A stretch of DNA of 64,000 nucleotides from Antedon mediterranea. Its lineage: Eukaryota; Echinodermata; Crinoidea; Comatulida; Antedonidae. The first letter of the stretch is position 1. Each line of letters begins with the position of its first letter. The DNA lies in the NCBI RefSeq assembly GCF_964355755.1, contig NC_092671.1, positions 40,007,304-40,071,303 on the forward strand, written 5' to 3'. The notes beneath the pieces are model-generated. The model saw nothing but the letters and a program-made list of their open reading frames with translations. It did not search any database and was not told where the DNA came from. The translations under genes and the position numbers were made by a program. Below, one piece after another: positions 46,361-57,300 of this stretch.

Positions 46361-49300
46361 ATGGAGTCAGAACAACTAGCTACGAACTCAAACTTACCAG
46401 CAGCCATGGATAAGCAGCTGGATGTCTTAATGCATAATAGAGGCAAGTCATTAATACATTATAAGTTACCCAGCCCCGGCAGCGCCCCGGCAGACTCTGT
46501 CTGTGAGATGGGGTAGGCCTACCCCTGAGATGTGTAAGGTTGATTGAGGAAGAGAGTGAACAACCACCGCGGACAGATCGGGATCCAGTCAAGTCGCCCC
46601 ATCGCAAAGTCGCCCATACAAAGTCGCCCAATACAAAGTCGCCCCATCGCAAAGTCGCCCCAAAACAAAGTCGCCCCGGCACAGTCGCCCCATCTCAAAG
46701 TCGCCCCATTACAAAGTCGCCCCATCGCAAATTCGCCCCATCGCAAAGTCGCCCCAACGCAAAGTCGCCCAATCGCAAAGTCGCCCACGGTTTTAATCAT
46801 ATCGGTTGCGTTTGATGATATCGATTGCGTTGTTATGCACTTGTCAATTGTATGACCCACTATACGACCCCCGGGAGAGGTGCGTCATTTGTCCGATGTG
46901 CGTCATACTTTTGAATACCATGACGCACCCGTGCGTCAAAAAGGTGACTTACCTTTAGGTGACCATGACGCACCCATTTTGACGCACTGTGACCATGTTG
47001 TTTATGATATGGTGGGTGGTAAAGTGACGGACCTTGACACACCTTGTTCATTGATGTGACGTACCATCTAGGTTTTTTGACGCACCCCTGCGTCAGTAAT
47101 TATTTGTAAATGACGCACCCATGACGCACCTCTCCCGGGGGTCGTATAGTGAGTCATACAATTGACAAGTGCATTACTTTGGTCGCGCTAAATGTCGTAT
47201 ACATTAATGTTTATCCTATTATATACATAATATGTGTTTTAATTTGTATTTTACAGGTTTTAATGGAGTGATGTGCTTTTTAAAAATCATTAAAAAAATA
47301 GTCCCTTGTTTGAAAGTTTTAAAAAGATTATCCCTGATTTATAGTTTCGAAAATGTTAATTTAATATGATTTTAAAATTAGTTACCAGAGCCACAATTAC
47401 AATTTCTTCAACCTACGCGATACCAGCTCATTTTTTAGGATAATAGCCTATAATAAATGTATAAATGTGTAGTAGGCCTTCGTATAGATTTACAGTAGTT
47501 AAAACAATAACAGTGTTGTAAGACGAGTGTTATAGGCTACTTATTGATCATTTTGCATTTATTGACAAGTTATGTGTCTTAATTTTATAATGACTTTTCA
47601 AAATGAAGAAAAAAAGGGGATTTCATCGCCGATATGATTGTTTTACATGCAGGTATTAGTAAAATTAAAACGCGACATTTTGACCATGGAAAAACCATCG
47701 TACAGTATCGTGTGCGTGTTTTTTAAAAAGGGGAATCCCCGACGGTCAGCAGAAAGACGTAGCAGCTGTGAGGAAACAGATACCAGAAGGCGCAGCTCCG
47801 ATTGGATTCAGAGAATGTTTCAGATGGCGAGTCGCCTTTTATTCAACAGCACAATGATCATTTTACTGAAGAAATTTATTTCAATCCTTTTGGTTATAGA
47901 ACATTCTAATTATAATGCCTAATAAATATCCTCATATCAGGTGTTTATTTAATTTTAAATTAAACAAGACAGTGAAGAGGCACGGAATAATACGTACACG
48001 GACGTACGACAAATACACACACGCACGTTATCATTTACGACATATAGTGGTGATATGATGCAATTTTATAATGGGATATAATGATGGGATTGCCTTTCCA
48101 GGAGTCTTACAATCAATGTTCACTGTAATACTATGTATATAATAGTAAACTGAATGTTTATAAATAAATTGTTTTACGTAATTTGTTGCATATAAAATAA
48201 AAGACACAGACGTAGCCTACGTTTCCTATAAAATATTTCACATTTAAATAATTATGTACTGTTAAATGACATTATGCTGGATAATACTATATCTTAAACT
48301 ATGTTTACAAATTGTCATTTTTTAAGCCACACATCTTTCTCATCATAGGCCTACTGACCTGTAAAATAAAAACAAAAATCAATTATTAATATAGGCCTAA
48401 TAATAATAATAAATATTCATCGACCAAAGTAAAAATAATCTAGATCGTATAACATCATTTTATCGCGACCGATTTCGAACGCGACTGATGATATCATCGT
48501 AAAACTCCGGCGGGGTTTCCCCATCTTCAGATGGTGCGTTGTAGAGTGCGACAACGGCAACGGCGGAGTAATTACGGGGGTTTCCCTCTGGTAAGCTAGC
48601 ACGTTAGAGTGCGACCGCGGAGTGCGACCGAGTGATTAGTCGGGGGCTTCCTCTCTGATATGGGGGTGCGTGCCGATTGTGTGACCTGAGACTACATGGC
48701 GGGGCTTCCCCTTTTTATGCCTACACGTTCTGTGTTATTTTGTGTATCATTGCAACATTTTACGCACTTGTAAACTATTTTTTAACGTTTTGGGGCGACT
48801 TTGCGTTGGGGCGACTTTGTGATGGGGCGACTTTGCGATGGAGCGACTTTGCGTTGGGGCGACTTTGCGATGGGGCGACTTTGTTTTGGGGCGACTTTGC
48901 GATGGGGCGACTGTGTAAGGGGCGACTTTGTATGGGGCGACTTTGCGATGGGGCGACTTGACTAGCATCCGACAGATCTGGCCTGGATGGCTCTTATTTG
49001 TTATATAGGCCTAGCTTATTGATAGTAGAGTAGACTAAGTCAATGTTATGATAATCTTGCTGTTATCTCTGGATATTCATTTTATAAAAATAAACTGCAT
49101 TATTAAACTCTCTCTCTCACTTTAAAATATATAAATATATATTATCATTTTATTGGTGATCAATTTATTTTTTAGATGGTTCTCTTATTCTTGGTGCATC
49201 TAGTTTAACTGGTCGATATTGGGCTGGTTCATTATGGTTCTATGAAGATCCAAATAATGCCCCAACAATCGAACGCAGCAGTGCTGGTGTGCAAACTGAG

Positions 49301-52175
49301 GCTGGTGTAACAGACATTGTATGGATAGATGAGTTACGAGTTGCAGTCGCTTCAGACACTGGTAGGTTGAATCGTTAAATGCATACGTTTTCCTCCTAAT
49401 GTTTTGCTATATTATCTTAGAATGTAATTAAACATAAGATATATATTTGTTCAACTTGTTTTACATATATATTTTTATTTGATCATTTAAATGCATTTTT
49501 TCGTCAGGTGCTGTTGAGATTTGGCAACTTATCGATAGCAGAAGCTCATTCAAAAATCTCTTCTACTTATTTGAACATCATGAAACTGTGAACTCTGTCA
49601 AAATAAATTCTAATAGAACAAGACTCGCAAGTGGCAGTGCTGATTGTCTGTAAGATTACTAACATTGTCAATTGTTAGTTCTAGATAAAAATCATTTAAT
49701 TTGAATGTAAAATCGTGAGGTAATTTCCGGTATGATCGTAATCAAAACGGTACTGGGTTTGGTCTACTAGCGTTCCTGCTCCCAACCAGTCATCCATTCA
49801 TAGAAGCCTTAATGAAGAAAGCCTACCTGGTGGTGGCCATAGAACGGTCCCGAGATAATGACTATACTTCAGTTTTAGTCGATAAAAGATTGAAATATTG
49901 TTAGAGATATAGTATACGATGTTTGATTATGTGTAGATGTGTGATTTGTTCTATTATTCAATAGTATAGTCGTTATCTCGGGACCGTTCTATGGCCACCA
50001 CCAGGTAGGCTTACTTCATTAAGCCTTCTATGAATGGATGACTGGTTGGGAGGAGGAACGCTAGTAGACCAAACCCAGTATCGTTTTGATTACGATCAAT
50101 CAGGAAATTACTTCACGATGAAACCTTCTCAATTTTAAAACAAACGCTTGCAATGTGCTGGGTTGCATTTGTTAAGAAATTTGTTCACTGAATGATACCC
50201 TGAAGTGAAGTGTTCCCTAACGTTTAACCAATGTTTTTTTTTCAGAATAAAGATTTGGGATGTTGCTGGCCAATGCTCAACAGGTACATACCATGCTCAT
50301 ACAGCACCAGTAGAAAAGGTAGCATGGAGTCCAGTGGAATTAGAAGTGTTTGCCTCATGTTCTCAAGTAAGTGTAATGCATGCCATACTCACACATCACT
50401 TGCCTCATGTTCTCAAGTAAGTGTAATGCATGCCATACTCACACATCACTTGCCTCATGTTCTCAAGTAAGTGTAATGCATGCCATACTCACATCACTTG
50501 CCTCATGTTCTCAAGTAAGTGTAATGCATGCCATACTCGCACATCACTTGCCTCATGTTCTTAAGTAAGTGTAATGCATGCCATACTCACACATCACTTG
50601 CCTCATGTTCTCAAGTAAGTGTAATGCATGCCATACTCACACATCACTTGCCTCATGTTCTCAAGTAAGTGTAATGCATGCCATACTCACACATCACTTG
50701 CCTCATGTTCTCAAGTAAGTGTAATGCATGCCATACTCACACATCACTTGCCTCATGTTCTCAAGTAAGTGTAATGCATGCCATACTCACACATCACTTG
50801 CCTCATGTTCTCAAGTAAGTGTAATGCATGCCATACTCACACATCACTTGCCTCATGTTCTCAAGTAAGTGTAATGCATGCCATACTCACACATCACTTG
50901 CCTCAAAAAGGTACAGTAGAGAGTGATGTCCAATTTTGGATTGATTGATTGATTGATTTTATTCGATATTCATACATAAAAGTTAAAATATACAATGTAT
51001 AAAAGAGAATACCTGGATAACCCATTAAGTCGACAAAAAAGTAAACTTATTTCCAATGGGGTCCAATCCGTAATGACTGAAAAGTGAGTGGTTGGGCCTA
51101 GTACAATTATCATTAAGTATGACTCAGTAAAAATGAAAAAAACAAGAAAATACATACAAGACAAGATAACATAAAAAAAACAATATTAAAAATAACTTAA
51201 TTAAACTGAAATTCCAAGTATGCTGGTTAATCATTCAGCTAGATCAGTATTGATATTTAATAGCTCCTTTTTTCCAACAATATTCAGGATGGACGCGTTT
51301 TGCTCTGGGACACAAGGAAACCTAAGCCTGCCTTCAAAGTTGACCAAAGCCCTTTGTACTCTCTACCCACTTCATTGGCATGGAAGCCTGGTGAAACAGC
51401 AGTCATTGCTATAGGTATACTACAATTTAAATAGAAATATTTTTACAGATATTTATTCTAATGTAAAATAATGAAATTGTTATTTTATATTTAAATACTT
51501 TATTCATATTTTAGGTGATGAGACTGGTCACATAGTGTTAAAGGATATCCGTAATGCGAATGGAATGATTAAAGACTGTAAATCACATACTAGAGCAGTC
51601 CATAGACTTGCATTTTCACCAAAAAAGTAAGGTTACTAAAAACGATATCAAGTTGAGATATTATTATTATAAATGACAGTATTTTAACATATTTACAAAA
51701 TATTATGTAGTTGTTATGTTAATTGATGATGATTTATTAAAATGTATGAGGGTTTTTTTTATAGTGGAACTTGGTTGGCATCTGTGTCAGATGATAGCAC
51801 AGCCGTTGTTACTGATATGGCAAATGAGCCGAGACAAATGTAAGTCACAAATGCAGATCATTATACATTAGTTAACATTAGCTTGAACTCATTTATTTAT
51901 AAAACTCAAGTTATTTGTACTGTATATTTGTATATATAATATAAAACTAATATTTTCTATATCTGCTTTATTTCTTCAGTTACCGTAGTTACAGCCATAA
52001 TGACTTTGTACGTGGGTTGTCATGGGACCCTCTTAGCAACAAGCTATTTACGTGTGGATGGGATAAACAAGTTTGCACGCATGTTGTGACAATGCCAGCT
52101 GATGATAGAATGGACATAAGTACACCAGCAGCCAGTTACAGCAGTAAGGTTAAAGGTCATACAACTAAGAGCTAA
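46361..52175 (+). CDS. WDR77: Methylosome WD-repeat protein WDR77/MEP50
   Basis: WD40 propeller that binds PRMT5 and presents substrates (Sm proteins, histones H2A/H4, PIWI tails) for symmetric arginine dimethylation. Exons: 46361-46442, 49176-49361, 49508-49649, 50246-50366, 51288-51414, 51515-51626, 51765-51839, 51980-52175. The phases join to 346 aa (human about 342). ATG at 46361 is the first in frame. Diagnostic blocks: [142 protein letters not shown] and FTCGWDKQV. Intron 1 starts AG|GCAAGT, a GC-AG intron, and holds a 2.4-kb transposon. Exon 4's donor is tandemly amplified. AATAAA lies at 52248. Confidence 0.96.
46580..48970. mobile_element. TU-like foldback transposon with 16-bp-array arms and 8-bp TSD
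   Basis: The exact 8-bp repeat GACAGATC flanks the element (46572-46579 and 48971-48978). Both outer ends read GGAT-C-AGTCAAGTCGCCCC inward and continue as arrays of a 16-bp unit, CAAAGTCGCCCCATCG: about 13 units on the left (46586-46795) and about 11 on the right (48787-48962) in opposite orientation. The outer five units correspond one to one in both arms by their variable last bases (ATCG, ATA, A/T-TA, ATCG, AAAA), so the arms share ancestry. The 2-kb interior has a nested MITE and no recognised transposase. An 8-bp duplication with array-built arms matches what I recall of sea-urchin TU elements. Confidence 0.85.
46836..47173. mobile_element. Harbinger-like MITE nested in the foldback element
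   Basis: Inverted ends of about 55 bp with one or two mismatches: TGCACTTGTCAATTGTATGAC ... ACTATACGACCCCCGGGAGA ... GGTGCGTCAT. TTA is duplicated on both sides (46833-46835, 47174-47176). The interior is largely copies of TGACGCACC(C) in both orientations, a motif also inside the terminal repeats. No coding capacity. Confidence 0.88.
49712..50119. mobile_element. 408-bp foldback element in WDR77 intron 3
   Basis: The left arm (49712-49866) and right arm (about 49965-50119) are inverted copies: ATCGTGAGGTAATTTCC, GATCGTAATCAAAACGGTAC, TGGGTTTGGTCTACTAGCG and CCTACCTGGTGGTGGCCATA. About 95% of roughly 150 bp matches. The central spacer is about 100 bp and AT-rich. No clear target duplication was found. 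It ends 126 bp before exon 4. Confidence 0.9.
50349..50905 (+). repeat. 50-bp minisatellite built from the WDR77 exon 4 splice donor
   Basis: The unit runs TTGCCTCATGTTCTCAAGTAAG + TGTAATGCATGCCATACTCA + CACATCAC and includes the last 18 exonic bases of exon 4 and its donor CTCAA|GTAAGT. About 11 donor copies are spaced 48-50 bp. One has TTAAGTAAG and one has a 2-bp deletion. The first copy (exon end 50366) keeps the frame into exon 5; use of the next copies adds 50-bp steps and meets TAA. Short overlapping reading frames here are artefacts. Confidence 0.95.
50938..51080 (-). mobile_element. Probable LINE 3' end, inverted
   Basis: (GATT)n followed by TTATTCGATATTCATACATA and AT-rich sequence has the form of a LINE 3' terminus on the minus strand. 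It begins about 30 bp after the splice-donor array. No protein remnant. Confidence 0.4.
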
Positions 52176-52247
52176 TGACCTACATTGACCTACTTGTATA
52201 TGTTTAGCTAGTTCTCTCCAATGGTTAACGTTAAACCATACCACATT

Positions 52248-52253
52248 AATAAA
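52248..52253 (+). terminator. WDR77 polyadenylation signal
   Basis: AATAAA, 73 bases after the TAA stop of WDR77. It implies a short 3' UTR, and convergent SND1 ends 2 kb further on. Confidence 0.6.
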
Positions 52254-52914
52254 CACATACATACATCTGTAAATTACGGCTGCAATGATTTTTACTATTT
52301 TTAATGTTATACAAAAATAATGAGTCCAACTTGTAGAGTAAGTGTGTACTTTTGTTTAGTAAATATAAGTGGTAGTCATTAATAAGGAACTTATAAAGAT
52401 GAGACTAATTTAAAACTGATTATTTATTTGGCCTGATGATGATGTACTGTAGCATTCCATTCACGACATATGAAAAATGTATTTATTCGCAGTCTTTTAA
52501 AAACTAAACACATGTTTATATGTTACATTGCCTTGATCAGAAAGTGCTGTGGTGCACTTCCAACACCCTTGGTGAAAATGGGTACAGAAATGGTTATATA
52601 GACATTTTGGATAAAGTGATATCCAATCTACTGTATTCTGCACTCAACAAGCAATACCTGCAGTAAACAATGGTTGAAAGTATTATGGGATGCCTACTTT
52701 AATAGCAACTTGTAGGAAGATAAGATAACTTTATTTCGTCCACAAACAAGTGGAAATAATGGAAGGATGATTAACTGTTTCAAATGTATATTAAATGTTG
52801 TAAACAAGGTTTTAATAAAAGCTTAATTCCTGTAAAGTGTATTTGTGAAACGATTCATTTAATCTCAAGAATCATCTCGTATAGGCCTACAATCATTGTC
52901 ACAAAACATTCTTT

Positions 52915-53120
52915 AAGAGCGTAGAGCCAAAAATCAGTGGGGTCAGAGATCTTTTTACGTTGCAGCCTCAAGTGTATGGAACAGTTTACCGTTAACAGTT
53001 TCAAGACCAAACTGAAGACGTTGCTATTCACTGATTTACTCGCACGTTGCTAATGCACAAAGCGCCATGAACTTCACATGGTTGGGGGCGCTATATAAGT
53101 TGTCATTTATTATTATTAAG
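52915..53120 (+). mobile_element. LINE 3' remnant, end of reverse transcriptase ORF
   Basis: SFYVAASSVWNSLPLTVS is readable (52949 onward) and is the typical C-terminal RSF..AAP..WNSLP block of CR1/L2/Rex-type LINEs. It is followed in another frame by KTLLFTDLL, so it is frameshifted. It ends GGGCGCTATATAAGTTGTCATT and (ATT)n. The rest of the spacer 52254-54089 is AT-rich with no gene seen. Confidence 0.7.
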
Positions 53121-54095
53121 AAATGTTAGAGCCTTTTTTGTGATGGTCCAAAAAAACGTTAAACAGAAAAGACAAACCAGAATCTACGTTTTGCTTCTTT
53201 CAAATTTATTCCAACCCACAGTTTGAATTTAAAATAGACTTCTTGAAAAATTCATTGAATGAATTGATCATTGGAAGCACAAAGAATAAATGCTGCAAGG
53301 CATAGCCTTTAAAGTTATTACTATTACGAGAATAAAGTTAAATGAGATCAAAATTAATTTGAATCTAAACATCTTCTTGCACAAAAAAAACATTAATACC
53401 TTATTATGCTATTCAACATTGCATGTTGATATAAATTATTCTAATAGAGGAATATAAATATATAATATTAAATTTAAGACTAAATTTATCTCACTAAGAA
53501 GAATATATTTATTCAAACTATGGGTTATTTCTTGCAGGCAAACCAGGTTTCAACGTATTTTATGTAAAATATAATGAAAAATATTCATATTATTCACTTT
53601 ATCATTAAAAAGCTATCGTTATCAACTTAATTTGTTAAAACATGATTTAAAATGGTTACCACTTGACAGACGTTTATTTGTTTTGTTTATGTTTTGAAAT
53701 TCATTGACTTATAAGAAATGTATTAATAGATCAGTTCAGTTAGTTTATATTTATGTGTATCATTTTGTCTATTTGAATGTTGAAATGTGGTTTACCCATG
53801 CTGCTTCTTTCACTCCTATCTTTAACATACAATTGGTTAATTTGAAACTATCTTCAACTTTTTTAATTCTTATTTTTTGACATCACTGGAACAACCTCTC
53901 TAAACATTCAATTTAAATTAATAAATAATGTTATATTTTTTTAAAATAAAAGAATCACTTCTGTTTTATCACTTTACTGAATTATAGTTAGTATAATATT
54001 ATAATTTGTTTTTAAATCAATAGGGGTTACCCCGGTGTACTAGTATACTTACAGGCACTGATCATACTGTGCCCTCTGGGAGACCAGTCTTACTG

Positions 54096-54208
54096 AAGAG
54101 GTCACCCAGTATAAAGAGGTCACCCAGTATAAAGAGGTCACCCAGTATAAAGAGGTCACCCAGTATAAAGAGGTCACCCAGTATAAAGAGGTCACCCAGT
54201 ATAAAGAA
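54096..54208. repeat. 18-bp minisatellite, 6 copies
   Basis: The unit is GAGGTCACCCAGTATAAA, near-perfect, lying about 120 bases beyond the SND1 stop codon and possibly in its 3' UTR. Confidence 0.92.
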
Positions 54209-54325
54209 TAAATAAATAATAATTAAATCAATATTAAAATACAGGTTAGTCTGTAATAATTTAATGATACAATTGTTTGGGTAATGTCAAGAGAGGGCGG
54301 TACCAGTGTGTCCATGGATACTACA

Positions 54326-57300
54326 TTAATATCCTTGGTAACCAAATTCCTTGGCGTCATCTTCAGTGATGTCACCATAGCGCCACAAATTCAACTGTAA
54401 GATAAAAGAAATGAAAAGTACAAATATCGTAACTTTAAAATATGGAGAAAGTACAAATATCGTAACTTTAAAATATGAGAAATTACAAGCGTTAAGCTTT
54501 CTTGTCTACACTTTCAAACTGTATGTGCCAAAAAAATGTGATGTGCCCATATATGGACATGATGATGTCATATCACTACGATATTTTGGCACATCACACT
54601 TTTTTGGTCAAACTAGTTTGATAGTGTAGATATAGTTGAGTGATTATAAAAAGACTCGTGTAAATGCATGTTTTGGGGAAGGCCTACTGTTCTTTGAATA
54701 AACACTAACAATGTCTTAGAACCTTTTCATTGGGACACTAATTAACCATTTTAAAACATACATTAAAATAAACTTACATGGCTTTTCTTGGCGGCATCTT
54801 GCGCTTTGATGTATTCTTCAACCAATTTCTGAAGTCGCTTCTCACGTCGTGCTTCAACAATCAACAACCCTTCTGAAACTAATTCTTTTGTGATATCATT
54901 ACGTGCCTCGGACGTCAACAACGTGACAAACTCCTGGCCAGTCACACGGTATTCAGTGTTGGCTACAAATGGTTGGTCTAAAATGCGACTCTTCAGGGCC
55001 TCTATAGCTTCTATACTCGCTTCTTCCTATAATATAAATAAAATATTTTGTTATACATATGTTAAAATGTTATACTTATAGCTACCTTATTATAGTACTA
55101 TCTCTCTCTCTCTCTATAAATGTTTTCCGTCATTCCGATGTTATGCTTTCCACGATTTGTTTCCATATTTTTCTGTTTCGGACAGGATGGTTTGTTCTTG
55201 TGCTAAAGTCTACATTTCTTTCCTAAATTTTTTTTATCCAGTTTTCTTTTGCTGCATACTATTTGCTATTGTTTTGTATTATAAACTTTATATATATAAA
55301 CTTTATTTTGCAAATTCAATGCATATAAAAATAACATGGGAGTATCAAAATTATAAAGTAGTAAAAGGTTAATGTAAAATGCCAGACAATTTGGAATTAA
55401 AAAGCAGTTTATCACACAGTTTTCACAATCATATTATTAGATAAATTAATTACGTAACAAAAAACTATAAATAGACTTAAAATAAACATTGTACATACAT
55501 CTTTAGGTAGAGTAACCATTGCTAAGGTATAGTAATGTGCTTGGGGTGGTAGGGTGTGGTATCCTGGAGGTAGTGCTATCAAATCACTAATAGGTAGCTG
55601 GTCTTTCTGTTGAAATAAACAAAATAACATTATGTATGAAAATTAATTGAAAAATACATTTGTACTTTACTACTTGCTAAGGAAAAATGTGTTCAAAACC
55701 AAAAACAATTCAATCAAAAATTGCATTACAGTATTTAGTAGAAATCTTGTGATATGCTTAACAATGTTACAAATTTCATAAATGTTTAAATCAATGGCTC
55801 TAGCATAAAATTGCTTACATTTCCATAATCAATGAACAGAATTGAAGCCTTCTCCTTTAGTACACTTTCAACTTTACCACGATACCACTCGCCGTCGATG
55901 TACTTAGCAGCGCACATATCACCCTGTCTTGGCGTGTAAGACCCAGGTAGAGGAGGGTCATTTGTTATCTCAGCACGTAGTTGATCCATTAACTTTTCAA
56001 GTTGAGGACCTAATAAATATAATGAAAGAAAGGAATAACACCACAAAAGTTAAATAACTAATATCAATATATGAAAATTATCTTTTATTTCTAATCTAAT
56101 ATTAAACTCTCATTCACTCCCGTTTATCCTAGTTTTTTTTCTTCAGTAATTTGCCTTTTCTAGACAAATAAAATATTAGTACAATACAATGGTATCTGTA
56201 ATAAAACAGACAAGATAAAGTTAAATATTTCATACAATGCGATGGTAAAAATCTGAAAATGAACTGACCAGTTTCAGCATGTTGAGCATAGAAGCTTAGA
56301 TCCTTTGCATACTCCGTCACTATCACTGACTTGTAGTTAGTTTTTCTTTCAGTCTCCTCAACAACTGTCACTGTTGTTTGTTCAACAAAGTTTTCCCAAA
56401 CCTATATGTGGGGATTAAAAAACATGTGGTATTATCTACATTAAAACATTAACTGTTGTCGCTTCAATAAAGTCTTCCAAAAACCTGTGTGTTGTTATCT
56501 ACATTATTATACATTAACTGTTGTCGCTTCAATAAAGTCTTCCAAAAACCTGTGTGTTGTTATCTACATTATTATACATTAACTGTTGTCGCTTCAATAA
56601 AGTCTTCCAAAAACCTGTGTGTTGTTATCTACATTATTATACATTAGTTTGTATTTATTCATTTCTGTATAAAAATTTAAATTACACAACAGCAGTCAAA
56701 AGACTGAATATATTGTTTCACATACAAATTCCACAAAATATTCCAAAGAAAAAAACTTTAAAAGCATGAAAATTCAAAAAAATAAATGCGAACTCGCAAA
56801 TTCATTAACATCTAATTTTTTTAAAGTAATATTTTAGCTTGTTAATAATGCTATTGAAATAGTTTTCACAGAATTGTTAATTAAACACTGTTACTTCAGT
56901 ATTCAGTTACCTTCAACTTGGTTTTCTTGGCAGCTTCTTCCACAACTTGTAGTTGAGCGTAGTAGTTAGAACGTTCGGCGGTGAAATGAACCTTTGATAA
57001 ACCGTTCTCAACTAATTTGATTGAATGGTTCTGACCGTCAACAAATAACCAACCAATGAAATTACCAGCCTTGTCAACACTTTCAACTTCGACCTCCACC
57101 TGTAAAAATCATAACAATTACAGTTATTATGACAATACATCGTATCTTTATACACAACCACAAACACTTATCAACATATATAAACTAGAAGCTACAAGCA
57201 CTAAACACAGACTTTTAGAAGAAGCCATTCTAAAGGTTTAAAACGGTCATTTTGCTTTCACTATTAAAGTGGTAACATTTTAAACTACAAACCTCTCGTT

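Noticed and set aside
46540-46860. Several 90-113-aa frames on both strands
   Set aside because: They are translations of the 16-bp array in the foldback element's left arm; the same occurs at 48677-48968 in the right arm.
47638-47922. 94-aa frame inside the foldback element as a transposase fragment
   Set aside because: No catalytic motif or similarity recognised; too short and Arg/Ser-rich to assign.
50205-50568. Frames of 62-79 aa overlapping WDR77 exon 4
   Set aside because: They read out of exon 4 into the splice-donor array; the periodic [19 protein letters not shown] is repeat translation.
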